From NCBI RefSeq assembly GCF_042477335.2, contig NC_091246.1, positions 106,297,001-106,361,000 of the forward strand: a stretch of DNA of 64,000 bases. Reading direction: 5' to 3'. Each line of letters starts with the position of its first letter. The first letter of the stretch is position 1. A program made the position numbers and the translations under genes. Positions 34,872-47,034 of the stretch are shown here, in pieces. A model generated the notes under the pieces. It made no database searches, had not been told where the DNA came from, and saw only the letters and a program-made list of their open reading frames with translations. The DNA is from Ovis canadensis. Lineage: Eukaryota; Chordata; Mammalia; Artiodactyla; Bovidae.

Positions 34872-35180
34872 ATAGTAGGTCCTGCTGCTGCTGCTGCTGC
34901 TGCTGCTAAGTCGCTTCAGTCGTGTCCAACTCTGTGCGACCCCATAGATGGCAGCCCACCAGGCTCCGCCATCCTTGGGATTCTCCAGGCAAGAACACTG
35001 GAGTGGGTTGCCATTTCCTTCTCTGATGCATGAGAGTGAAAAGTGAAAGTCAAGTCACTCAGTCGTGTCCGACCCTCAGCGACTGCGTGGACTGCAGCCT
35101 ACCAGGCTCCTCCATCCATGGGATTTTCCAGGCAAGAGTACTGGAGTGGGGTGCCATTGCCTTCTCTGATAGTAGGTCCT
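34872..35180 (-). mobile_element. BOV-A2 dimeric SINE with target duplication
   Basis: Antisense. It begins with the (GCT)n complement of the SINE tail and has two monomers (34884-35168). It is flanked by a perfect 12-bp direct repeat, ATAGTAGGTCCT (34872-34883 and 35169-35180). Confidence 0.93.
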
Positions 35181-35203
35181 ATAGAAATGTTAATTGCCTG
35201 ATT

Positions 35204-35450
35204 CTGCTGCTGCTGCTGTGGATAAGTTGCTTCAGTCGTGTCTGACTCTGTGCGACCCCATAGACGGTAGCCCACCAGGCTCCATCGTCCCTGGGATTCT
35301 CCAGGCAAGAACACTGGAGTGGGTTGCCATTTCCTTCTCCAATGCATGAAAGTGAAAAGTGAAAGTGAAGTTGCTCAGTCGTGTCCGACTCCTAGCGACC
35401 CCATGGACTGCAGGCAACCAGGCCCCTCCCTGCATGGGATTTTCCAGGCG
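35204..35450 (-). mobile_element. BOV-A2 dimeric SINE, truncated
   Basis: A second antisense BOV-A2 only 23 bp beyond the first one's target duplication. It ends early in the second monomer (GGGATTTTCCAGGCG). Confidence 0.88.
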
Positions 35451-35880
35451 GACCTGTCATATCCTGGACCATGTGCCCATTTCTGCTCAATTTTTTAAAA
35501 ACCTTGGTTCTACATTTGATGTCTTTTCTCTAGAATCAGTTTTCTTTTCCTCTTGGAATTTTATTTTCATGAAAAGAAACAGAAACCTCCTCTCTCCTCA
35601 CACTTCTATACTTATTCCTACCCAATTCTGTTAAACCTGTCAACAATGTGAAGTCAGCAAAAAAGAAAATTTTTGTGTTTAGAATTCCTGAATGATACAC
35701 GCACTAGTGTTCTGGTTGCAATTTGCTTGGATTACCTAAGCCACTTTCAATCCACTGAACCAGTAGCTGTCTCATTACACTGCTATTTATCTTTCTTTTT
35801 CACTCTTACATCAACTAACTCTCAATCAATCCTATGGAAATGTCAGAGTTTGGACATCTGTCTGATTTACTGATTTATTA
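35451..35880. other. Unit B flank between SINEs
   Basis: No gene. It shares sequence with unit A 22200-22470 and 22690-22790. Confidence 0.5.
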
Positions 35881-36062
35881 GTCACTCAGTCGTGTCTGAC
35901 TCTTTGCAACCACCTGGACTGTAGCCCACCAGGTTCCTCTGTCCCTGGGGATTCTCTAGGCCAGAATACTGGAGTGGGTTGCCATTTCCTCCTCCAGGGG
36001 ATCTTCCCAACCCAGGGATCAAACCCAGGTCTCCTGCATTGCAGGCAGATTCTTTACTGTCT
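35881..36062 (-). mobile_element. Bov-tA SINE
   Basis: Antisense, from AGTCACTCAGTCGTGTCTGA to GCAGGCAGATTCTTTACTGT. It lies near but not at the position of the unit A SINE at 22475, so it is an independent insertion. Confidence 0.9.
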
Positions 36063-38160
36063 AATTTTAGCCATATCTTCTTTTAAGCAAGCATGCAGAC
36101 AACCCATACAACACTCAGGTTATTTTACCACTGCAACTCCTTTTCACCTCTGACATTATCTTATTAGCACCCATGACTGTATTGATGCTTATATAAAAAA
36201 TCGTAACTATTACTCAATATGTTTATTTGCTATTCAATCTTTCTAATTTTCTCCAATTTTTTTTCCCATTTTACTTTTAATCTTCATGGTTACCTCTAGG
36301 CTCCATCACTTTCAACCACTGTCACCTAAAATCCTCAACTCAAACTAGATTAAACCTTTTTGCTTACTTTCCTTATTCCTACAACAAACTGTCAACACTG
36401 CTGGAAAATAGAGTTCTAGTGAGGGGATGCGTCAAAGGAGGAAATTACCAATCGGGATGACATAGTCTGATACTTTAGACTAAAGAATGAAGTAAAAAAA
36501 TATTTCAACTCTTTATGCTTGCAATAATTTGAGTTTTGTTTTTCATATTCTTCACTTTCTGATTCTAAATTCCTTCATCAATACATAGGGCTTTCAGTTG
36601 AAAGCTCCATTTTCTTTGTTTTCTCAAGTTGTAATTATTACATTTCAAAAATGTTAGTTTTGACTGTAATTCCAATAATTCTGCATTTTGTGGTGTTTAA
36701 TACAGGATCTGGTATGATACTTTGTGTTTGCTTTTTTGTTGCAAATTCTTGGTGGGAGACTTGTTTCAGGCCAAACACTATTGTCACCATTAAAGTGACC
36801 TGAGTTCCTAGGGTACTTGGATACTTTTCTAGTACTAAATGGGAGGAATATTTCACAAAATCTTAAGAACCCGGGAGAAGAAAGCATGGTCACTAAATGA
36901 AATTTTCGAGGCTGGTATTTCTAAACGGTAACTATAGTCCTAATATGCTGGTTTATTCTCCATGTCTCTCTTGGTATATATTTTAGAATTGTTATGGAAT
37001 ATGAATTACTGTGATTAAAAAATGAAGTATTTATGAGTATTAGGAACAGATAGAGTACTGTTGAGCATGAACTTAAGTAGCATCATATCATCAGAATTTA
37101 TTCCTAATATCTCATCTTACAAGCAGGCAGCAGGAGAACAAATTCCAAAGGATATTTAAGCAATACTACATTTCCCCCATTACATTATTTATACAGTGAG
37201 TAGAGAGGCCACATCTTCTGAGAGAATATAACAGTATCATTAATGACGCACTGAGGTGTACAGTGGTACAGAGCCTGCCAAGTAGGCTGTTGTACATCAT
37301 TTTTCATAAATTCTTTTTGTCTCCTCACAGTTTGACCAAATTCATCTATCTTTTGTACCCCAGTTACCACATCCCTCCTCACTTTCATGTATAGCTTAAT
37401 CTACTCTTATCCAGAATATGAATAACATAGTTTTGTGGCTCTCCACCAAACGAACCAGAGTAAAATATGAAATAATCAGTGCCATAGTTCCCTCTCACGA
37501 TCTAAATACTTGGTAAAGACTCATGTGTGTGTGTCTTCAGACATACATAAATGCTGGTGCTACTGATCTATACAATCAAATTCTTTGCATGACTTATCAG
37601 ATGAATTAGTAATTCCCGTGGTCTTTTCTAGCTATAGCCATGTCCATAGAGTTTGTAAAGCTTATTTCTATGGACAGAGTTTTTTTTTTTCAGACCTCAT
37701 GTGACAAAGAGAAATCTAAACCCCTTTCTGTTTTGACTCTGATTTGATTAAATTCTGGATTTAGCTGCTCAGTAGCAAGAGTCTCCTAGTTCTACAGATG
37801 GTGACAACTAGCTAAAGCCCATCCTCACTGTGGCTCCAACATTTCTTTCAAACTTTAATTTTAATTACTCTTCAGTATGAATAAATTGGTATGTATTCCT
37901 GACTCTCAACCACTGAGCTCCAAACATACATTATAAGCACTTTAGTTTCAATACTTTGATCATTCCCCTACTTCTTTTTAGGTCACTGAATAACTCAGAG
38001 ACACTTCATGTGTGCGCATAATTAATCTCTTATGGAAACATTGTCATTAAAAAGGTCAGCTAAATTTAGAAGAAGAAAGAGTTGAGTAAGGGAACAATGT
38101 GGGAATAAATTTAACAGGCAAATTTACTAAATGGCAGTTAAAACTTGATGTCATAAATTA
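36063..38160. other. Distal upstream flank of unit B
   Basis: No gene. It aligns with unit A 23200-25330 in several blocks (for example 37205-37390 with 24300-24480). Small open frames are not conserved between the two units. Confidence 0.55.
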
Positions 38161-39000
38161 CTGGTAAATAGCAGGTTGGCTGGAGTAAACAAGGGAAGCA
38201 AGATTATTGATAATCCTTGCGATTTTATGTCTGGGACCCAGAGAAGGTCATTGGCAGGTCTACAAGTCTGGAGTCTGCTGGTTTCTTTCTGGTACCTTTC
38301 CACATTAGGATGTCTATATCTGTACTATTTCCAGTATTGGAAAATTTCACTTTCTCTCTGGCTTTCATCACAACTACTTTTAAAAATGGCCAAATTGGCT
38401 GTGACTTTGTTCATCTCTCTATTATTTCACTAGGTCTGCTCTAACAAAGTATAGCAAAATGAGTGATATAACAGAAATTTATTGCCTTACAATTCTGGAG
38501 ACGAGAAGTCCAGTATCAGTGAATAGTCCGATATCAGTATCAACAGAACCACAAAGTTCTATTCCTTCTGAAGGCACTAGGGAAGGCTCTATCCTACCCT
38601 TCTCTCATAGGTCCTGGAATTTCCCTGCCTTGAGGCTGCATAATTCAGTTTTCATATGATGCTCTCTCCTGGTCCAAAACCATTTCTTTAACTAGGAAAC
38701 CAGTGATATATACAGTCTGTCAGCTTACAGCTATTCATCATATTCTCTTATAAGCCTTTGTATATCTGTGGAAACTATTGTTATTTCTCCTCTTTCCTTT
38801 TTTAAATGATGAAAGTATGGTAACACATTTACAGGAGACTTGGAAATGCAGAACAAAATTACATATAATTCCACTATATATTACAATTATTTTGTAAGTA
38901 GATAAATTAATATTTTTAGTTGGAGTTTTGTTATCAAACTCTCAAAAATTAATAGAGTGGATATACAGAAAGGTAGAAGGATACATTAGACATGAAAAGC
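38161..39000. other. Intergenic DNA with an ancient repeat
   Basis: No gene seen. 38430-38660 resembles a common old mammalian repeat (CAGAAATTTATTGCCTTACA, TTCTGGAGACGAGAAGTCCA). Family not assigned. Confidence 0.4.
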
Positions 39001-39507
39001 ACCATGAACCAATTCAACATGATTAAGATTTATACAATTTTCACACAACAGTAGGATACACATTCCATTCAAGTTCCCATAGATTATAAACTAGGAGACA
39101 TTGGATCTTATTCAGGGACATAAAACAAGGTGCAAAGAGTTCATGGTCTAAAGGTGTTGAAATCATACAGAGTTTGTTCTCTTATCGTGAAATTATGTTA
39201 GAAATCAATATCAAATAATGTTTGAAAATAACCCACATATTTTCGAGTGCAATGTGACATTTACTAAGAGAGATCTTTGACTTAGCCATTGAAAACCTCA
39301 ATGAAGTTAGAAGACTGGAAAAACAGAGGGTGATGGCAAAGAAGAAAGCATTTACGTGAGAAATTAATATCAAAATGAGAAATTAATATCAAAGGTACTT
39401 AAAAAACCCCATGTATTTGGAAATTAAATGTCCACCTTTAAATGATAAGTGTACTTAAGAAACCCTAACAAGGAAAATCAGAAAATATTTCAAGCAGAAT
39501 AAAAATG
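39001..39507 (+). mobile_element. Old L1-like fragment
   Basis: Sense-oriented sequence resembling part of an old L1 (AGAAATTAATATCAAAGGTA to TATTTGGAAATTAAATG). Low certainty. Confidence 0.35.
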
Positions 39508-40518
39508 AAAGAAGAACTATGGATGGAGGTTTATAACATTGTACAGGAGGTGGTGAACAAAACCATTTCAAAGAAAAAGAAATGCATGAAGGCAAAAGGG
39601 CTGTCTGAGGAGGCCTTATGAATAACTGAGAAAAGAAGAGACGCGAAAGGCAAAAGAGATACAGCCAACCGAAGGCAGAGTTCCAGAGAATAACGAGGAT
39701 AGATAAGAATACCTTCTTAAGTGAAGAATGCAAAGAAATAGAGGAAAGCAATAGAATAAGAAAGACTAGAATTCTCTTCAAGAAAATTGAAGATACCAAG
39801 GGAACATTTCATGCAAAGATAGGGATAATAAAGGACAGAAATGGCAAGGACCTAGCAGAAGCAGAAAAGATTAAGAAGAGGTGGTAAGAATACACAGAAC
39901 TACACAGAAAAGGTCTAAATGATCGGGATAACCATGATGGTGTGGTTACTTACCTAGAGAGCCAGACATCCTGGAGTGCGAAGTCAAGTGTGCCTTAGGA
40001 AACATTAATATGAACAAAGCTAGCGGAAGTGACAGAATTCCAGCTGAATTATTTAAAATCCTGAAAGATGATACTGTGAAAGTGCTGAACTCAATATGTC
40101 AGCAAATTTGGAAAACTCAGCAGTGGTCATGGGACTGGAAAAGGTGAGTTTTCATTCCAATCCCAAAGAAAGGCAATGCCAAACAATGCTCAAAGTACCT
40201 CACAATTGCACTCATTTCACATGCTAGCAAGGTATTGCTCAAAATCCTTCAAGCTAGGCTTCAACAATATGGGAACCGAGAACTTTCAGATGTACAAACT
40301 GGGTTTAGAAAAGGCAGAGGAACCATAGAAAAAGCAAGAGAATTTCAGAAAAGCATCTATGTCTGCTTCATTGACTACACTAAAACCTTTGACTATGTGG
40401 GTCACAACAAAATATGGAAAATTCTTAAAGAGATGGGAATAACAGAACACCTTATCTGTCTCCCAAGAAACCTGTATGCAGGTCAAAAAGAAACAGTTCG
40501 AACCCTACATGGAACAAC
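39508..40518 (+). mobile_element. BovB LINE, 5' and 3' truncated
   Basis: Begins GAAGAACTATGGATGGAGGT and runs through the decayed first half of RT (open piece 40235-40528 with the FDYVGHNKIWKI version of the FDCVDHNKLWKI motif). It stops abruptly at CATGGAACAACT, before the YADD region. Confidence 0.9.
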
Positions 40519-40672
40519 TCTCTCCTAGCCTGTAGAATTTCTGCTGAGAAATCAGCTGATAGCCCAGTGGTAGTTTCTTTGTAGGTTACTTTCCTTTTCC
40601 CCCTGACTGCCTTTAAATATTTTTCTTTGTCATTGACTTTGACAGCTTTTAATCTGAGGTGACTTTGCCATT

Positions 40673-41745
40673 GATTTTAACAGTTTTTAAAATTTTTATT
40701 TATTTATATTTTTAAAATTTTTTATTAAAAAATTATTTTATTTTATTTTTTTACTTTACAATACTGTATTGGTTTTGCCATATATTGATATGAATCTGCC
40801 ACGGGTGTACATGAGTTCCCAATCCTGAAACCCGCTCCCACCTCCCTCCCCATATCATCTCTCTGGGTCACCCCAGTGCACCAGCCCCAAGCATCCTGTA
40901 TCATGAATTGAACCTGGGCTAGTGACTCGTTTCATATATGATATTATACATGTTTCAATACCATTCTTCCAAATCATCCCACCCTTTCCCTCTCCCACAG
41001 ACTCCAAAAATCTGTTCTATTCATCTGTGTCTCTTTTGGTGTCTCGCATACAAGGTTATCATTACCATGTTTCTAAATTCCATACATATGTGTTAGTATA
41101 CTGTATTGGTGTTTTTCTTTCTGGCTTACTTCACTCTGTATAATCAGCTCCAGTTTCATCCACCTCATTAGAACTGATTCAAATGTATTCTTTTTAATGG
41201 TTGAGTAATACTCCATTGTGTATATGTACCACAGCTTTCTTATCCATTCATCTGCTGATGGACATCTAGGTTGCTTCCATGTCCTGGCTATTATAAACAG
41301 TGCTGCGATGAACATTGGGGTACACGTGTCTCTTTCAATTCTGGTTTCCTCGGTGTGTATGCCCAGCAGTGAGATTGCTGGGTCATATGGCAGTTCTATT
41401 TCCAGCTTTTCAAGGAACCTCCACCCTGTCCTCCATAGTGGCTCTACTAGTTTGCATTCTCACCAACAGTGTAAGAGGGTTCCCTTTTCGCCACACCCTG
41501 TCCAGCATTTATTGCTTGTAGACTTTTGGATCGCAGCCATTCTGACTGGTGTGAAATGGTACCTCATTGTGGTCTTGATTTGTATTTCTCTGATAATGAG
41601 TGATGTTGAGCATCTCTCCATGTGTTTGTTAGCCATCCACACACAACTCAATTCCAGAAAAATCAATGATCCAATAGAAAAATGGGCCAAAGAACTAAAT
41701 AGACATTTCTCCAAAGAAGACATACGGATGATTTTAACAGTTTTT
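40673..41745 (-). mobile_element. L1 3' end with 5' inversion and target duplication
   Basis: Positions 40689-41637 are the antisense ruminant L1 3' UTR plus the C-terminal part of ORF2 (for example TACTCCATTGTGTATATGTA). Positions 41638-41729 switch to sense ORF2 (CAATAGAAAAATGGGCCAAA). A 16-bp direct repeat, GATTTTAACAGTTTTT, flanks the whole (40673-40688 and 41730-41745). Classic twin-priming product. The 176-aa frame 41218-41748 is antisense L1, not a gene. Confidence 0.92.
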
Positions 41746-42076
41746 TAATGCAGTGTTTCTTGCAGAAAGAAGGTCTTTTTGTATTGAGGTAATAATTAGC
41801 TGTTTTCTTAGCTTCACAGACCTGAATATCCAGTTCCTTCCTCAGGATTAGGAAGTTCTCAGTGTTTACTTCTTTCGTTTCTCTGCTCTCTTCTCCCCAC
41901 CTTCTCCTTATGTACTAATGTTGCCCTTCTTGATAGAGTTTGATTGTTATAGAATTTCTTCATGGTTTTTAGATCTTAATTCTCTCTCCTCTACAATCTG
42001 TATAATTTCTAGATTTCTATCTTTTAGCTCATTAATTCTCTCTTTCATATGGTCTGTGCTATTTCTAATGTTTTCT

Positions 42077-42377
42077 AATGCATTCTTTATTTTAAAACGT
42101 TTATTTGCTTATTTATAGTCTGCACTGGGTTGTCACTGCTGCGTGTGGGCTTTCTCTAGTTGCAGGGAGCAGGGGCTACTCTCTAGTTGCAGTGCATGAA
42201 TTCTCACTGAAGTGGCTTCTTTTCTGAGGCACAGGCTCTAGGGTGCGTGGGCTGCAGTAGTTGTGATGTATGGGCTTATTTGCTCCACTGCATGTGGGAT
42301 CCTCTTAGACCAGGGTTTGAACCCACGTCCTCTGCATTGGCAGGCAGACCACCAGGGAAGGCCTCCAATGCATTCTT
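42077..42377 (-). mobile_element. CHR-type tRNA-Glu SINE with target duplication
   Basis: Antisense CHR-like SINE (about 42089-42366) ending in the complement of the tRNA-derived head (CAGGCAGACCACCAGGGAAG). Flanked by AATGCATTCTT (42077-42087 and 42367-42377). Confidence 0.75.
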
Positions 42378-42814
42378 CATCTCACGTATTGAATTCTTCA
42401 GTTTCCAAATTTCTGTTTAGCTCTCTTTTCTAGTTTGAGTCTCTTTAGTAAAGTATTCCTTCTGTTCAGTAATTTTATCCTTGAACAAAATTTCTGAGTT
42501 TTCTTGTAGCTCTATGATTTTTTCTTTTTTCTTTTTTTTTTGGTGACAGCTACTTTGAATTCTCTCTCAGATTGCAGTATTCCATGAGTTTAAGCTTAAA
42601 TCTGGTTTCTGGAGAATTGTCATTTTCTTTTCTGTGACACTGTGTTATGCAGGTTCTTCATGGTGCTCGATGAGTTGTTCTTCTGCCAGCACATGTGAAG
42701 TAGTAAATAATGTTCTTTTAAAGTAAATCTTTTTTTTAAAACTTGCTTCTACTGAGTCAACAGATTAATAATTAGATGCCTTTTTTGTTTTCCAATAGGT
42801 GGTGCTATTGAAGA

Positions 42815-43208
42815 ATTGATCTGATGCTTTTGAACTGTGGTGTTGGATAAGACTCTTGAGAGTCCCTTGGACAGCAGGGAGATCCAACCAGTCCATCCTA
42901 AAGGAAATCAGTCCTGAATATTCATTGGAAGGACCGATGCTAAAGCTGAAACTCCAATATTTGGGCCACCTGATGTGAAGAACTGACTCATTTGAAAAGA
43001 CCCTGATGCTGGGCAAGATTGAAGGCAGGAGGAGAAGGGGATGACAGAGGATGAGATGGTTGAATGGCATCACCGACTCAATGGATGTGAGTTTGAGTAA
43101 ACTCTGGGAGTTGGTGATGGACAGGGAAGCCTGGCATATTGCAGTCCATTGGGTCGCAAAGAATCAGACACAACCGAGCGACTGAACTGAACTGAACTGA
43201 ACTGAACT
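42815..43208 (+). mobile_element. BovB LINE, 3' end
   Basis: The last ~390 bp of BovB in sense orientation, ending in an extended (CTGAA)n tail at 43183-43208. Confidence 0.93.
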
Positions 43209-43990
43209 GAGGTGTGCTGTATAGTACAAGCTTTTATTTTCTCTTACCCGTGCTGCCTCTGGTTACATTTTAGAATTGGCATGTTTTACCCTCTACCACC
43301 TCTGTCAGATGTGTTGCCTGCTGCCCTCCTTGCTGTTTGTGCCCCCAGGGCCAGTGATGCCTCACCACAAATGGTGTCACTGACTGGGCTACCAGGATGG
43401 TGGTTTTTCCCAACCACATCTGGGGTCTACTTGGTCACAGACTCTGCCACTGCAAGGTGGGGAATAGAGGGAGTGGAAACAAGTATTCCAGGTGTCTCAG
43501 CCATGACCAGGATTTTCGGGCTCAGAAACTGCCGTGATGAGCAGCAGGGGTGGAATCATGGGCACCTCCACAATGGGCGGGGCAGAGTTGCAGGCTCCAC
43601 CACGCCTGCTGTCAGGCTTCCCGCGGCTGCAGGCGCCACTCGGCTGTACACTGGGTGTGGTGTGGGTGGCTTGTCCTAACGCTGCTCGGCTCGCTGGGAC
43701 TGTAGGCTCAGCCACCATTGCTGGGGGTCACCACTTCCACTGTTTTGTGCTTCCAGCTGTTTTGTATGGTCCAGGTCACCTACCTTTAGATACACGATGT
43801 GTAGGATTTTCTCATAATGGGGTGTGTGGGGCAGAGGCGCCTTTGTTGAGTTACAGATGTTTTACTGCTTATAGATAGAAGAGGAGAGACAAAGGGAACA
43901 TCTCATGCCACCAAGATACTGACATCACTCCTGTATTTTCTTCATTTTGATATAATTATAAGTGGTATTACTTCTTAATTTCTGTTTCTG
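43209..43990. other. GC-rich intergenic block
   Basis: Positions 43300-43760 are clearly more GC- and CpG-rich than the neighbourhood. Frames 43212-43679 and 43534-43878 are open but have no recognisable domain. Position between antisense L1 pieces suggests an old L1 5' UTR. No gene claimed. Confidence 0.4.
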
Positions 43991-45560
43991 ATAGTTCATT
44001 ATTACTGTATAGAAATACAACAGATTTCTCTATCTTAATTTTGTATTCTGCAAATTTACTCAATTCATTAGTCCTTAGGATTTCCTGTGTATAGTATCAT
44101 ATTACCTGTAAACAGTGATGGTTTACTTCTTCCTTTCTGATTTGGATGCCTTTTATTTCTTTGTCTTGCCTATTTTCTCTGGCTAAGACTTCCAATACTA
44201 TGTTGAATAAAAGCAGTGAGTGTGGGCATTCTTGTCTTGTTCCTGATCTTAGAAGAAAAACTTTCAGCTACTCATTGTTAAGTGTGATTTTAGCTGTAAC
44301 TTTGTCAAAAATGGCCTTTAATATGTTGAGGTACATTCCTCCTATATCCATTTTTATCATAAATTGACATTGAATTTTATCAATAAAACTTTATCAGATT
44401 CTTTTCTCACATCTTTTGAGAGCATTATATTACTTTTAAACTTTGTTTTGTTAAGCTGGTATATCACATTGATTGATTTGCAGATGTTGAATCATACTTA
44501 CATCCCTGTAATAAACTCCACTTTAATCTTGGTGTATGAGTCTTTCGTGTGTTGTTGAAGTTTGCTTGCTAATGTTTGTTTGTTGGCCTCGCTACACGGC
44601 ATATGGGATCCTAGTTCCCAAACAAAGGATTGGGCCTGTGCCCCCTTCTCAAGAGCCCCAGCTGCTGGACCATCAGGGAAGTCCCACTTGCTAATACTTG
44701 GATGAGTAATTTTGCATCAGTGACATCAAAGATATTGGAAATTTATATATATAATAAATTTATTATGTATAATATATCTTCTATAAATGGTCTCCTGAAT
44801 TGCAGGCAGATTCTTTACTAACTTGGTTTTGTTATCAGGATAGTATCAGTCTTATAGAATGAGTTTGAAAATCTTTCTTTTCAGTTTTTTGGAATAGTTT
44901 GAGAAGCAGAGGTATTAATGCTTCTTAAAATGTTTGATAGAATTCACCTGTGAAATTATTAATATCTAGTCCTGGACTTTTGTTTGTTGGGATTGTTTTG
45001 ATTACTGATTCACTTTAATTACTTGTATTTGCTCTGTTCATATTTCCTATTTGTTCCTGGTTCAGTTTTGGAATTTTGTGTGTTTCTAGAAATTTATCTG
45101 TTTTTTTCTAGGTTTTCCAATCTGTTGTATAACTGTTTGCAGCCGTCTCTTATGATTATTTTATTTCTGTGGTATCACTTATAACGTCTCTTCATTTCTG
45201 ATTTTATTTGAGCCCTTTCTCTTTTTTCTTTATGAGTCTGGATAGAGATTTGCCTATTTTGTTTATCTTTTCAAACAAAGGGCAGGCTTTTAAGCCAGTT
45301 TCATTAATATTTTCTTTTTTAGTGTCTATTTCTTTTATTTCTACTTTGATTTTTATTAGTTCCTCCTTCTTCTAAAGTTGGGCTTTGTTTATTTTTATTT
45401 TTCAAACTGTTTAAATGTAATGTTTGATTGTTTACCTGTGATTTTTCTTATTCTTTTGAGATAGGTCAATATCTCTATAAACTGTCTCTTTAGAACCACT
45501 TTTGCTGTGTCCCATTGATTTTTAGAAGATTGGATTTCCATTTTCGTTTGTCTCAGGTAT
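43991..45560 (-). mobile_element. Old L1 ORF2-derived sequence, antisense
   Basis: The antisense of L1 reverse-transcriptase sequence is recognisable in many phrases (GATGCCTTTTATTTCTTTGT, ATTGATTTGCAGATGTTGAA). It is broken throughout. A short CHR-like SINE remnant (44590-44695) interrupts it. Confidence 0.7.
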
Positions 45561-46029
45561 TTTATTTGGGTGCCCTAGGTAGGGTGGGAGCCACCTTGAG
45601 AGGGGTCCAGTCCTAGGTAAGGTTACCTGCCTTGGGAAATAAGAGCTGCTTTGGAGGCACGTTGACTAGCCTGGGCTGTCTGCTGTGTGGGGCTGAGCAA
45701 GAGGCCGTGCCAGTTCCAGCTGTGGTCACCCACCAGAAATGGTGGGATAGGAGCGTCTTTGACCACACACTGTATGTGTCTGTGTGGATGCTGCTTTGGA
45801 GAGGTGGTGGTCAGGGCAGAGAAGTCTACAGGGGAACACCAGGGTAGAGTGAGCAGTGCTAGCAAGGTAGATGATGAATGTCAAAAGTGGTGCCCACCAG
45901 TGCCAGGCCGTAATAGCTGTTTCTTGATCTCATGTTGAAGTTCCTGAATATTCCTAGCAAACCACCCTTGTATGCTGACCACACTCTATTTTCCTGTCTC
46001 TGTCTCTTTTTATTCACTAGTATTTATTG
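45561..46029. other. GC-rich spacer, no gene assigned
   Basis: Moderately GC-rich, possibly the continuation of the L1 above. Overlapping open frames on both strands carry no known domain. Confidence 0.35.
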
Positions 46030-46166
46030 TTGTGGCAACTTAGTAGCTCAGTTGTGTCCGACTCTTGCACTCTTGTGGACTGTAGCCTGTCAGGTACCTC
46101 TGTCCATGGGGTTTTTCCAGGCAAGCATACTGGGGTGGGTTGCCATCTCCAAGGGATCTTCCCAAG
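46030..46166 (-). mobile_element. Bov-tA SINE, partial
   Basis: An antisense fragment from TAGTAGCTCAGTTGTGTCCG to AAGGGATCTTCCCA. The tRNA-like head is missing. Confidence 0.8.
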
Positions 46167-46229
46167 TATTACAATACACCAGACAGTATCCCTACTTCAC
46201 AAGACCCTTGTGATAATTAGATATAACTG

Positions 46230-46688
46230 TTACAGAGTGCCTGGTGTATTGTAGGTACACAAAAATGACATAAAAATTTGCTCTACTTCTGAGGGGACCT
46301 GTGTCAGTTGGTCCGTGAATGGTGGATTGGAGTCTCTTTCTGGCCAGGAGTTGATGCTGCCTAATCTTAGCTCTAGCAGATATGACAGGTGTTTGCCAGG
46401 AACCACAATTACTTCTAGAAACAACAGTAAATACAACCAATTATTCCCATTTCTTGGCTCAAGCAGCACCATCTTTGTATAATAATAACCCTGCACGAGG
46501 ACTAGGACAATCTCTGTGAAATCTGACTCCTTCGGTTGAGAGGCAAAGTATTCACACAGGTGAAATCTCCTAAAGGACTGGATCAGTCCTTGTTGGTCAG
46601 TATTCACACAAATATCTTGTCTCTCTTCTGTGAAATCAGGAACAAGGGAAGGTATTTCTGGTAACTTGAACTTGATCCCCGTGACCAC
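46230..46688 (-). other. Unassigned 152-codon open frame
   Basis: The longest open frame in the window that is neither ADAM nor an obvious LINE. The predicted 152-aa peptide has a hydrophobic stretch (NWLYLLLFLEVIVVPG) and no domain I recognise. It has no clear start context and lies in a repeat-dense area. More likely an old repeat than a gene. Confidence 0.2.
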
Positions 46689-46789
46689 ACTCTGTCTCAG
46701 TATGACATCATCAAGGCCTATGCCAGGACTTTCAGATTTATGTTTTCATGCCTGATCTTTCACTTAACCTCTGGAATCATTTTGGCTGA

Positions 46790-46995
46790 ATATCTCACAT
46801 CTCCTTTTAAATATTTGTTAGATGTAAAAAAACAACACCCTAATAAGTTAGAAAAATGAAGATGTCTCTCAAAGGATGAATGGATAAATAAAATGTGGAG
46901 TATACATACAACGGAAAATTATTCAGACTTTAAAAGGAATAAAATTCTGACACATGCTACATGGGTAAACTGAAGATATTACACTAAGTGAAATA
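46790..46995 (+). mobile_element. L1 ORF2 3' fragment
   Basis: Sense L1 sequence (GGATGAATGGATAAATAAAA to CTAAGTGAAATAG), the conserved end of ORF2. Confidence 0.75.
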
Positions 46996-47034
46996 GTCGC
47001 CCTTGCCGGAGGAGACAGATGCAAAAAATAATGC

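Larger units (their letters stand above)
27960..38160 (-). repeat. Segmental duplication unit B (contains ADAM gene B)
   Basis: Partner of unit A with the same gene order and orientation. The unit is longer because of later insertions (BovB 31.7-33.35 kb, two BOV-A2 copies, one Bov-tA). The outer limits are where I lose the match by eye. Confidence 0.75.
40519..42810 (-). mobile_element. Old L1-like element, interrupted
   Basis: Antisense sequence typical of old L1-type elements (AATTTCTGCTGAGAAATCAG, CAGTGTTTCTTGCAGAAAGA). It resumes after the younger L1 (40689-41729) and after a CHR SINE (42089-42366), and continues to about 42810 where a BovB fragment begins. Three-layer nesting; family call tentative. 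Confidence 0.5.

Noticed and set aside
34884-34906. (GCT)n run as a disease-type trinucleotide repeat; similar runs at 23107-23121, 35204-35219 and 51319-51336
   Set aside because: Each is the normal tail of a BOV-A2 SINE.
41218-41748. 176-aa plus-strand frame
   Set aside because: It is the antisense of L1 3' ORF2/UTR plus the inverted arm. Similar frames occur wherever this L1 segment is inserted.
43212-43878. Overlapping 155-aa and 114-aa frames in the GC-rich block as a host exon
   Set aside because: GC-rich DNA gives long chance frames. No domain, no splice-consistent ends, and LINE pieces on both sides.
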